Shown: positions 57,417-64,000 of the stretch, piece by piece
Numbering within the stretch: position 1 is the stretch's first letter
How the letters are laid out: every line of letters begins with the position of its first letter
NCBI GenBank assembly: GCA_964511185.1
Contig: CAZEDU010000002.1
Coordinates: 30,753-94,752, forward strand
Reading direction: 5' to 3'
Source: CAZEDU01 sp964511185
GTDB taxonomy: Bacteria > Myxococcota > Myxococcia > Myxococcales > Myxococcaceae
DNA length: 64,000 nt
Translations under genes and position numbers: made by a program
The notes under the pieces: generated by a model
Database searches by the model: none
What the model was told of the DNA's origin: nothing
Seen by the model: only the letters and a program-made list of their open reading frames with translations

Positions 57417-57941
57417 ATGAGCGGCCCGAATCGGATCGACCCTACCCCCGTTCGCTTGTCCAACACCCAAACCGTCGATCGTCAGACGCCCAAGACGGAC
57501 TTCGGTGACCGCGTGAAGGTCGGCCTCGACACCACCGCCGGCGCCGTGGCGCATGGCGCGCAGGTGGCCGCGCCGTTCGTTCCAGGCGGCGCCATCGTTT
57601 CGGCGGCGGTCAGCTCGGTCAGCACCATGAGCAACGCGCAGACGCCTGGCGCGGGCCCGGCGGTCGCCTCGGCCTACTCGAGCCAGCTGGCGAACCCTGG
57701 CACCACCGGCGTCTACACGCCGTCCGCGTCGACCCCGGTTCCGGGCGGCAACACGGGCACCGCCGGCTCGATCACCGGCGGCACCTGGGACGGTCAGCTC
57801 GCGCAGATGCAGTCGGACAACATGAAGCTGATGCAGGTGCAGATCGCGATGCAGCGTGAGAACCAGGTCTTCTCGACCGTGTCGAACGTGCTCAAGACCC
57901 GCCACGACACGGTGAAGAACACCATCGCCAACGTGCGCTAA
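57417..57941 (+). CDS. T3SS needle subunit-like protein (SctF candidate) with N-terminal extension
   Basis: 174 aa. The last 21 residues, ending KTRHDTVKNTIANVR, align without gaps with the C-terminus of PrgI/MxiH needle proteins (SN..K....D.....I..N.R): the residues S, N, K, D, I, N and R all match. Needle subunits are about 80 aa; here a Gly/Ala/Pro/Thr-rich N-terminus of roughly 100 residues precedes the helical C-terminus. GGAGG is 7 bases before the ATG. A GATAAT at 57376-57381 may be a -10 element. Followed by a hairpin terminator, then the TPR gene. Confidence 0.5.
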   Translation: MSGPNRIDPTPVRLSNTQTVDRQTPKTDFGDRVKVGLDTTAGAVAHGAQVAAPFVPGGAIVSAAVSSVSTMSNAQTPGAGPAVASAYSSQLANPGTTGVYTPSASTPVPGGNTGTAGSITGGTWDGQLAQMQSDNMKLMQVQIAMQRENQVFSTVSNVLKTRHDTVKNTIANVR

Positions 57942-57982
57942 GCCAGGCGCGCGCGTCACAAATTCTTCAAGAATTTCATCGG

Positions 57983-58004
57983 AGGGCGGCTCTCGGGCCG
58001 CCCT
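57983..58004 (+). terminator. hairpin after the needle-like gene
   Basis: Perfect 8-bp GC-rich stem (arms 57983-57990 and 57997-58004, 6-base loop). It is preceded at 57960-57976 by a perfect 8+1+8 palindrome (AAATTCTTCAAGAATTT). No long T-run follows, so it may attenuate rather than stop transcription, which would set the needle gene higher than downstream T3SS genes. Confidence 0.6.
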
Positions 58005-58065
58005 TCGTGCTATTCTCTGGGTCGTTGTCTCACCTCGACTCCGTCGAGAAAGGCGAAACGACCCC

Positions 58066-58527
58066 ATGGCGGCTCCTGCCTCGGACATCGGCGGCAGCTT
58101 GGTTCCGCTGGCCAGACAGCAGGCGATGATTCTGCTGGAGGCCGGTTACCTGTGGATGGATCTCGGCCGCTACGACTACGCCAAGGACGTGCTCGTCGGC
58201 GCCGCCGCGCTCATGCCCAAGAGCGAGGTGCCGCAGATCGCGCTCGGCACGCTCGAGCTGGTGCAGGGCCGCCCCGAGAAGGCGCTCCAGGCGTATCGCT
58301 CCGCGCAGAAGCTGGCGCCGCGCTCGGGGCTGCCGCGGGCGCACGCCGGAGAGGCGCTGCTGTTCATGGGCAAGGTGAACGAGGCGATGAAGGAGCTGAA
58401 GGCCGCCACCGACGTCGAGCCCGAGGGCGACGGCGCGCGGCTGGCGGAGGTGCTCCTGCAAGCCAAGGAGGCGGGCGCGCTGCCGCCCCCCAAGCCGGAG
58501 AAATCGCAGAGCCGGGCGAAGAAGTAA
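58066..58527 (+). CDS. TPR chaperone of the T3SS (SctG-like)
   Basis: 153 aa. Two to three tetratricopeptide repeats (LLEAGYLWMDLGRYDYAKDV, ALGTLELVQGRPEKALQAYR, HAGEALLFMGKVNEAMKELK) and a Lys-rich tail. TPR chaperones in T3SS are of the YscG (needle) and LcrH (translocator) types. Its position directly after the needle-like gene points to the YscG role. Cytosolic, no signal. Confidence 0.7.
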   Translation: MAAPASDIGGSLVPLARQQAMILLEAGYLWMDLGRYDYAKDVLVGAAALMPKSEVPQIALGTLELVQGRPEKALQAYRSAQKLAPRSGLPRAHAGEALLFMGKVNEAMKELKAATDVEPEGDGARLAEVLLQAKEAGALPPPKPEKSQSRAKK

Positions 58528-58566
58528 GCTCCAAGCGCCACACTTTAAGAAAGGACAGCCACAGCG

Positions 58567-59007
58567 ATGGGAGTCGGGAAAGTCGGAGGCGGACGCAAAG
58601 GCGGCGGCTCAGGCTCGACGCGCGGCGTCTCGGGCCCGGGCGGCGCCAGCGGCACCGGCGGCGTGAGCGGTCCGTCGGGCGTCGGCGGCGTGAAGGGCGC
58701 GGGCTTCAAGTCGCGCGTCAGCGGCGCCGGCGCGGCCTCCAAGGCGGGCTCGGTGCAGGGCGCGAAAGGCGTGCAGGCGGCGCAGGCGGCCGACCCGCTC
58801 ACCGCGCGCGCGCTGGAGATCGCCGGGCAGCTCAAGTCGGGGCTGCTCAAGTCGAAAGAGGAAGCCACCAAGAAGTTCGTCGACGAGATCTTGAAGGAGC
58901 GGCTGCGCATGAAGTCGCGCGCGCTCACCTCGAAGATCGCCGACACGCTGCAAGACGACCCGCGCTTGTCGCAGGCGCTCGACCGCATCTGGGGACAGGC
59001 GAAGTAA
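58567..59007 (+). CDS. glycine-rich protein of unknown function in the T3SS operon
   Basis: 146 aa. The N-terminal 75 residues are almost entirely Gly, Ser, Ala, Val and basic (KVGGGRKGGGSGSTRGVSG) and must be disordered; the C-terminal 70 are helical (KFVDEILKERLRMKSRAL, DPRLSQALDRIWGQ). It occupies the yscH (secreted YopR) position of the Yersinia order. It may be an export substrate or regulator. No homology recognised. Confidence 0.55.
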   Translation: MGVGKVGGGRKGGGSGSTRGVSGPGGASGTGGVSGPSGVGGVKGAGFKSRVSGAGAASKAGSVQGAKGVQAAQAADPLTARALEIAGQLKSGLLKSKEEATKKFVDEILKERLRMKSRALTSKIADTLQDDPRLSQALDRIWGQAK

Positions 59008-59045
59008 CCCAACTTCTGACTGAAAGCTTTCCAAGGAGAGCCCGT

Positions 59046-59870
59046 TTGGGACTCAGCGAGGATCGAAGCCAAATACTCGAGAAGTACGGACCCTACGTCC
59101 GTTCGCTGGCCTCGCAGGTGCGCAAGCAGTTCCACGCCCAGCTCGAGCTGGAGGAGCTCATCGCGTACGGCCAGGTCGGCTTGCTCGAGGCGGCGGACCG
59201 GTTCGACCCGAAGGTGGGGGCGAACTTCCTGACGTTCGCGCATTACCGCATCAAGGGCGCCATCTTCGACGGGCTGCGCAAGATGGGCATCTTGAAGGGC
59301 GGGGACCTGCGGCAGGCCTACTCGGGCGAGCGCATGTCCGCGTATTTGGGCAACCTTTCCGACCGGGAGTCCGGGGGAGGCAACTCCGGCGGGTCGCTCG
59401 ACGATGATGTGAGAGACATCTCCAATGCGGTCACGGGTCTGGCCATGGTCTATGCGACCAGTCTGGACGCGATGGATGGGATGCAGCTGCCGGATGAGCA
59501 GCTGCCGGCGGATCAGAGGTTGGAGCTGGAGCAGCTCAAGACCCGCGTCCGGCGGGCGATTGAGAAGCTCCCGGAAAAAGAGAGGAAGCTGCTGACCGGG
59601 TACTACTTCCAGGCCAAGACGTTGGAGAAGGCAGGGTCGGAGATCGGTCAGTCGAAGAGTTGGGCGTCGCGGTTGCACGCCAGGGCGATCGAAAGGCTCA
59701 AGCAGTACTTGAGCGAAGACGGCGAAGACGACGACGAGGAAGACGCGTCGGCCGGTTCGAGGAGGCAGTCACATGGCGGGACCAGTCGCAGGAGCCACGG
59801 CAGCGCAGGTGGCGGCTCAGAAAGCCCAGCAGGAGCCCGCGGCCCAGGCGCTCAAGCAAGGTCCAAGTAA
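59046..59870 (+). CDS. FliA (sigma-28)-like RNA polymerase sigma factor
   Basis: 274 aa from a TTG start with AAGGAG and a 7-base spacer (59033-59038). Region 2 (about 35-80; ELIAYGQVGLLEAADRFDP, FLTFAHYRIKGAIFDGLRKM) and region 4 (about 170-218; LPEKERKLLTGYYF, IGQSKSWASRLHARAIERL) match FliA/SigD. Region 3 is unlike FliA: it is replaced by a Gly/Ser-rich loop (ESGGGNSGGSLDDDV). An acidic and then Arg/Ser/Gly-rich tail of about 50 residues overlaps the next gene by 98 bp out of frame. Likely dedicated to this T3SS. Confidence 0.85.
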   Translation: MGLSEDRSQILEKYGPYVRSLASQVRKQFHAQLELEELIAYGQVGLLEAADRFDPKVGANFLTFAHYRIKGAIFDGLRKMGILKGGDLRQAYSGERMSAYLGNLSDRESGGGNSGGSLDDDVRDISNAVTGLAMVYATSLDAMDGMQLPDEQLPADQRLELEQLKTRVRRAIEKLPEKERKLLTGYYFQAKTLEKAGSEIGQSKSWASRLHARAIERLKQYLSEDGEDDDEEDASAGSRRQSHGGTSRRSHGSAGGGSESPAGARGPGAQARSK

Positions 59871-60288
59871 GTTCGATTCGGCCATGCAGGCCAAGGGCGC
59901 GTCCGCGGCCCAGGCCACCTCGCAGGTGCCGTCGGCGCAGCAGGCGGTGCACGCTTCGCAGGTGCAGGGCAACCGCGCGGTCGAGACGGTCATCAAGGCC
60001 GAGAAGACCGCGATGAACAAGGCCACGACCAAGGGCCTGGATCCGGTGAAGCAGAAGGCCGAGGCGCAGAAGAGCCAGAAGATGCTCTCCGGGTTCATGG
60101 ACAGCATCGAGAAGGGCGCCGCGCACCTCGACAAGATCATGTCGAGCGACATGTCGAAGATCTCCAACGGCGAGCTGCTCAAGCTGCAGGCCGGCATGTA
60201 CAAGTACACGCAGGAGCTCGAGCTCACCGGCAAGGTCGTCGAGAAGGCGACCACGGGGCTCAAAGACACTCTGAAGACGCAGGTCTAA
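59773..60288 (+). CDS. sctI: T3SS inner-rod protein SctI
   Basis: 171 aa. The C-terminal helices (ISNGELLKLQAGMYKYTQEL, ELTGKVVEKATTGLKDTL) match the YscI/HrpB inner-rod signature in which a Q..M..Y..E.EL..K..GK...G... pattern ends the protein. The N-terminus is Ala/Gln-rich. A strong AGGAGG (59760-59765) lies 7 bases upstream although the site is within the sigma gene. SctI forms the inner rod joining the needle to the export apparatus. Confidence 0.8.
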   Translation: MAGPVAGATAAQVAAQKAQQEPAAQALKQGPSKFDSAMQAKGASAAQATSQVPSAQQAVHASQVQGNRAVETVIKAEKTAMNKATTKGLDPVKQKAEAQKSQKMLSGFMDSIEKGAAHLDKIMSSDMSKISNGELLKLQAGMYKYTQELELTGKVVEKATTGLKDTLKTQV

Positions 60289-60324
60289 GCGCTCCGCCGC
60301 TTCCGTAGTATCCTGTCAGACCTG

Positions 60325-61122
60325 ATGACCCACTCGACACGCGCGGTTCTCGTCCTCGGCGCGCTCGCGCTCGCGGGCTGCTCGGTCAATCTCCAGCATC
60401 AGCTCTCCGAAGACGACGCGAACGACATCTACGTCCTCTTGCAAGAGAACGGCATCGACGTTCGGAAGATCCAGCAGGCGAGCGACAACGAGCCCAAGTA
60501 CATCATCAGCGTCGCCAAGGCCGACGTCGCGCACGCGGCGAAGCTCCTGCGCGAGCACTCGCTCCCGCGGCCCAAGGCCAAGGGGCTCTCGGCGTTCCGC
60601 GAGAGCAAGGGGATGATCCCCACCGCCACCGAGGAGCGGGCGATGATGCTCGAGGCGCTCGGGGGCGAAGTGGAGAACTCGCTCAACCGCATCCCCGGCG
60701 TGCTCGAGGCGAAGGTCATTGCCAACATGCCCGAGGAGAACGACCTCACGCAGCCGGAGAAGAAGCCGCAGCCTTCGGCCGCCGTGTTCGTGAAGTACCG
60801 GCCGGTCGACGGCAAGTCGCCGATCACCGACGAGCACATTCGGACCTTCGTCGCCGCCGCGTTGCCGGAGATGCGAAAGGAGTACGTGGCGGTGCTGCTC
60901 ACGCCGGCGCAGCCGTTCGAGGCGGAGGATCCGTCGAAGCGCTTCGTCGAGATCATCGGCATTCAGATGACCAAGGGCAGCGCCGACCGGTTCAAGGTGG
61001 TGATGGGGCTGACCGCGCTGCTCGTGCTCGGCATGGGCCTCATCACCATCTACACGATGGTGCGCGGCGGCGGCGCCACGGGCGCGCAACGGCCGCGGCC
61101 GCGCCGGCAGCCAGAGGGCTAA
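60325..61122 (+). CDS. sctJ: T3SS inner-ring lipoprotein SctJ
   Basis: 265 aa. Lipobox ALAGC (Cys19). The two ring-building motif domains are recognisable (LSEDDANDIYVLLQENGIDV; RTFVAAALPEMRKEYVAVLL) and a C-terminal helix (VMGLTALLVLGMGLITIYT) anchors it in the inner membrane. This is the YscJ/PrgK/FliF-like ring. It starts 36 bp after sctI and ends 6 bp before the next gene. Confidence 0.93.
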   Translation: MTHSTRAVLVLGALALAGCSVNLQHQLSEDDANDIYVLLQENGIDVRKIQQASDNEPKYIISVAKADVAHAAKLLREHSLPRPKAKGLSAFRESKGMIPTATEERAMMLEALGGEVENSLNRIPGVLEAKVIANMPEENDLTQPEKKPQPSAAVFVKYRPVDGKSPITDEHIRTFVAAALPEMRKEYVAVLLTPAQPFEAEDPSKRFVEIIGIQMTKGSADRFKVVMGLTALLVLGMGLITIYTMVRGGGATGAQRPRPRRQPEG

Positions 61123-61128
61123 GCCCAC

Positions 61129-62418
61129 TTGGAGCGGTACTTCTCATCGCTGTCGAAGCGGCAGTCGATGCTCCTGCTCACCGCCGTCACCTTCGGCGGC
61201 GCGGAGTCGCTCGAGTGCTTCGACCACCTGCCGGACGACGAGGCCGAGCTGCTCAAGCACCGCGCGCAGATGTTCCTCGCGATTCCGCGCGAGAAGCGCA
61301 TCCCGCTCTTGGTGCAGGAGCTCAAGCGGTTGGTCAACGTGCGGCGGCGCCAGCTCTGGACGGCGGACCCCGAGGCGCTGGCCTCGGTGCTCAAGCACGA
61401 GCGGCCGGCGCTGGTGGAGGTGGTGTTGCGCGCGCTGCCGGCGCCGCTCGCCGACGCCACGCGGCGCAACCTGCCCCGGCGCGAGGCGGCGGTGGTGAAG
61501 GAGGTGCGGCCGGAGATCCTCGCGCTGGTGCGCGGCACGCTCGACGAGGTGCTCTCGCGGGGCACCTCGAGCGCGCACAGCTTCAAGTTCACCGACGTGC
61601 TCATGCTCCAGTCGCGCGAGCTCATCACCGTGTGCGACCGGATGGGGGCGCGCGCGCTGGCCACGGCGCTCGCCGGGCTGCCCGACGACGAGCGGCAGGC
61701 CTTCTTCGAGGCGCTCCCGCCGGATCAGCGGGTGCTCGCGACCAAGGCGGCCGCGGCCGGCGTGTCGCGCAAGCTGTCGGAGGCCGACGCGCGGGCGATC
61801 CTCAAGCTGCACCACGGCAAAGAGAGCCCGTCGGCCGCGATGCGCAGCGCCGGCGCGCAGCGGCTCGCGCGCGCGTGTCTGGCGCAGTCGCCCGAGTTCG
61901 CGCAGCGGGTCTCCGAGCGGCACGCCGGCGAGTTCGGCCGGCTGCTCCAGCACTGGCTCAAGCACGAGAAGCACCGGCCGGTGACGCGGGGAGACGGCGG
62001 GCGCGGCGACATCGTCGAGCAGCTCGAGCGGCTGGCGCAGAAGGGCGTCATCGACCGGCCGACGCGGCTGTTGCCGCCGCCCCGGCTCGCTCGGAGCGGC
62101 GCGGAGCGGGCCGAGCCTGAAGCCCGGGAGGCGCCGCCGCCGCTGCCCGGCGGGAAGCTCTTGCCGCCTTCGCCCCGCGGGCAGCTCGGCCGCGAGCTGC
62201 TCGCCCCGGAGGCCAGGCCGCGCCGCGACCCGATCGCCGAGCGCGAGGCGCGCAAAGCCGGGGCCGCCAGCTCCCGCCAAGCTTCTGATTCGGAAGGGGT
62301 TCCGCCGGGGACCCAGTCGAGGATCATGCGCGCGGTGGGGCGGGGGGGGCCGGTGTCGGGGCCCCGCCATTCGGTCCTCAAGGGGGGCAACCCTGGATCG
62401 AAGGGCCGTTCGAGCTAG
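61129..62418 (+). CDS. FliG-like protein in the sctK position
   Basis: 429 aa, TTG start at 61129; ATG at 61168 is the alternative. Residues about 75-130 (ALASVLKHERPALVEVVLRA) resemble the EHPQ-containing middle domain of FliG, and residues about 160-235 (FKFTDVLMLQSRELITVCDR, ALATALAGLPDDERQAFFEA, KLSEADARAILKLHHG) match the FliG C-terminal domain pattern F.FEDL..LD.R.I..V.......LA.ALKG. A long Pro/Arg/Gly-rich tail follows (about 300-429). In Yersinia this place is held by yscK. Its role may be the cytosolic sorting platform, not a motor. Confidence 0.65.
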   Translation: MERYFSSLSKRQSMLLLTAVTFGGAESLECFDHLPDDEAELLKHRAQMFLAIPREKRIPLLVQELKRLVNVRRRQLWTADPEALASVLKHERPALVEVVLRALPAPLADATRRNLPRREAAVVKEVRPEILALVRGTLDEVLSRGTSSAHSFKFTDVLMLQSRELITVCDRMGARALATALAGLPDDERQAFFEALPPDQRVLATKAAAAGVSRKLSEADARAILKLHHGKESPSAAMRSAGAQRLARACLAQSPEFAQRVSERHAGEFGRLLQHWLKHEKHRPVTRGDGGRGDIVEQLERLAQKGVIDRPTRLLPPPRLARSGAERAEPEAREAPPPLPGGKLLPPSPRGQLGRELLAPEARPRRDPIAEREARKAGAASSRQASDSEGVPPGTQSRIMRAVGRGGPVSGPRHSVLKGGNPGSKGRSS

Positions 62419-62427
62419 GATGTAGGT

Positions 62428-63095
62428 ATGGATGACGGCCGGGATGAGCGGCGCCACGCCTCGGCCCCGGGCCGGGCGAAGGTGATCAAGGGCGACGTGG
62501 GTGGCTCGTCCGAGCCGACCGCCGAGCGCGCCCGGCCGCAGCGCGCGGGCGTCCTGAACGCGGAAGAGTTCGAGGCCCGGACCACGGCGCAGAAGATCAT
62601 CGACGACGCCAAGCGCACCGCCGCCGAGATCATCGAGCAGGCCAACCGCGCGCGCGACGAGGTGTTCGCCCAGGCCAGGGACGAGGCCCGCGCCGAGGTG
62701 ACGGCGCAGAGCTCCGAAGTGCTGGCCAAGGCCAAGATGCAAGCCGGTCAGATGCTCAAGGACACGGAGGGCCAGGCGCTGCAGCTGGCGCTCAAGATCG
62801 CCGAGCGCATCATCGGGCGCGACCTGCAGCGCGACCCGGAGGCGCTGCTCGAGCTGTGCGCGAAGGCGATCGAGTCAGTGCGGCAGGCCAACGCGATGGT
62901 GTTGAAGGTGAACCCCGCGGACGGCGCNNNNNNNNNNAGCTGCTCGAGCTCATCGGCCGGACGGTCGACATCGCGATCAAGGACGACGCCGACGTCGAGC
63001 CCGGCGGCTGCGTGGTGCAGACGGAGTTCGGCACCATCGACGGGCAGCTGAAGACGCAGCTCGAGATGCTCAAGAACGTGCTGGTGCCGAAGTAG
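62428..63095 (+). CDS. sctL: T3SS stator SctL (FliH-like), split by assembly gap
   Basis: About 220 aa. Frame before the 10-N gap (62928-62937) and frame after it differ by one, so the gap length is not 10. The middle (KIIDDAKRTAAEIIEQANRA; ARDEARAEVTAQSSEV) is a long coiled coil, followed by the SctL/FliH C-terminal domain (LALKIAERIIGRDL, LCAKAIESVRQANAM, gap, DDADVEPGGCVVQTEFG, TIDGQLKTQLEMLKN). It regulates and anchors the SctN ATPase. The N-terminus is basic and disordered. Confidence 0.88.
62928..62937. other. assembly gap (10 N)
   Basis: Gap in sctL. The reading frame shifts by one across it, so the true missing length is of the form 3n+2 or otherwise differs from 10. Confidence 0.95.
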
Positions 63096-63102
63096 GCCCG
63101 CC

Positions 63103-64000
63103 ATGGCGATCGACCTCTCGCGCTACCACGCGCTGGTGAAGGAGGCGCAGACCGTCCGCGTGCGCGGGCGCGTCACCGAGCTCACCGGGCTCATCATCAA
63201 GGCCGCCGTCCCGGGCGTCCGCGTGGGCGAGGTGGTGGAGATCCGCGGGCGGCAGCGCTCGAGCGTGAAGGCCGAGGTGGTCGGCTTCCAGGGCGACGAG
63301 GTGATGTTGATGCCGCTCGGCGAGCTGTCGGGCATCGGGCCGGACAGCGAGGTGATCCCGAGCGGGCGTCCGCTGACGATTCGGATCGGCGAAGGGCTCA
63401 TCGGCCGCGTGCTGGGGGGCTTGGGCCAGCCGATCGACGGCAAGCCGCTCCCGGAGGGGCTCATCGAATGGTCGGTCGACCGGGACTGCCCGGATCCGTT
63501 CACGCGCCGCCGCATCGAGCGGCCGCTGTCCTTGGGCCTGCGCTGCATCGACGGGCTGCTCACGGTGGGCGAGGGGCAGCGCATTGGCCTGTTCGCCGGC
63601 TCCGGCGTCGGTAAATCGACCCTGATGGGGCAGATCGCGCGGCAGACGAGCGCGGAGCTGAACGTGATCGCGCTGGTCGGCGAGCGCGGCCGCGAGGTCC
63701 GCGAGTTCATCGAGGACAGCTTGGGCGAAGAGGGGCTCAAGCGATCGATCGTGGTCTGCGCGACCAGCGACCAGCCGGCGCTGGTGCGCCTGCGCGCCGC
63801 GTTCGTGGCGACGTCGATCGCCGAGTACTTCCGCGACCGCGGCGGCAACGTGCTGTTCATGCTCGACACGGTCACGCGTCTGGCGCGCGCCCAGCGCGAG
63901 ATTGGGCTCGCGGTGGGCGAGCCGCCGGCGCGCCAGGGCTACCCGCCGTCGGTGTTCTCGATGCTCCCGCGCCTCTTGGAGCGCACCGGCAACTCCGCCG
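63103..64000 (+). CDS. sctN: T3SS ATPase SctN (partial)
   Basis: About 299 aa are visible; the gene continues past the right edge. Rotary-type ATPase related to FliI and F1 beta: Walker A GLFAGSGVGKST (Lys171), catalytic Glu194 (LVGERGREVREF), Walker B NVLFMLD (Asp255) and QGYPPSVFSMLPRLLER. It unfolds and dechaperones substrates at the base of the secretion channel. Starts 7 bp after sctL. Confidence 0.96.
   Translation, partial: MAIDLSRYHALVKEAQTVRVRGRVTELTGLIIKAAVPGVRVGEVVEIRGRQRSSVKAEVVGFQGDEVMLMPLGELSGIGPDSEVIPSGRPLTIRIGEGLIGRVLGGLGQPIDGKPLPEGLIEWSVDRDCPDPFTRRRIERPLSLGLRCIDGLLTVGEGQRIGLFAGSGVGKSTLMGQIARQTSAELNVIALVGERGREVREFIEDSLGEEGLKRSIVVCATSDQPALVRLRAAFVATSIAEYFRDRGGNVLFMLDTVTRLARAQREIGLAVGEPPARQGYPPSVFSMLPRLLERTGNSA

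Overview
The window is high-GC draft bacterial chromosome with five runs of N. It most likely comes from a myxobacterium (Myxococcota, probably Myxococcales). This is inferred from the GC-rich codon use with pervasive antisense open frames, the many PEGA-domain and Sel1-repeat proteins, a eukaryote-type Ser/Thr kinase, a CarD/CdnL-like protein, an SP21-like Hsp20, the many secreted lipoproteins, and a non-flagellar type III secretion (T3SS) cluster. No mobile element, CRISPR array, tRNA or rRNA was recognised, and no stretch over about 300 bases lacks a gene.

Layout. 1-8135: a GT-C O-mannosyltransferase-like protein (DUF2723, cut by the left edge), endonuclease III, an AsmA-like/GT51 fusion, a short-chain dehydrogenase, a Ser/Thr kinase with a PEGA tail and a DUF72 protein. 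8232-17228: a secreted S37-type peptidase, DoxX, small unknowns, an acp-fabF pair, a PAS-GAF histidine kinase and clpP. 17340-30201: secreted or envelope proteins (Sel1-PEGA, VWA, propeller-like and PEGA proteins) plus a GT22 mannosyltransferase, an orphan b558-type cytochrome b and a 1-Cys peroxiredoxin. 30191-40350: a carboxylesterase, a CarD-like protein, a CBS protein, a MocA-like nucleotidyltransferase, a TauE/SafE permease, a DUF4397 lipoprotein and a long-chain acyl-CoA ligase. 40406-49837: an EF-G of the spd/mtEFG1 type, two RNA-modifying enzymes, Hsp20, a very large metallopeptidase/propeller/barrel protein, Fpg and an LpxL-type acyltransferase.

49844-56432 (minus strand) is a tight five-gene operon: LolD-like ATPase, two FtsX/MacB-type permeases, a LolA-like periplasmic carrier and an outer-membrane barrel. 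Together these look like a complete inner-to-outer membrane export route.

57095-64000 (plus strand) is the most interesting part, the left half of a T3SS operon. Its order matches Yersinia yscE-F-G-(H)-I-J-K-L-N: a small helical protein, a needle-like protein with a long N-terminal extension, a TPR chaperone, a glycine-rich protein, SctI, SctJ, a protein with clear FliG C-terminal-domain similarity in the SctK position, SctL and SctN. A FliA (sigma-28)-like sigma factor is inserted before sctI. Flagellar-type sigma and rotor components inside an injectisome operon fit the idea that myxobacterial T3SSs are early-branching intermediates between flagella and injectisomes. No secretin gene is visible here.
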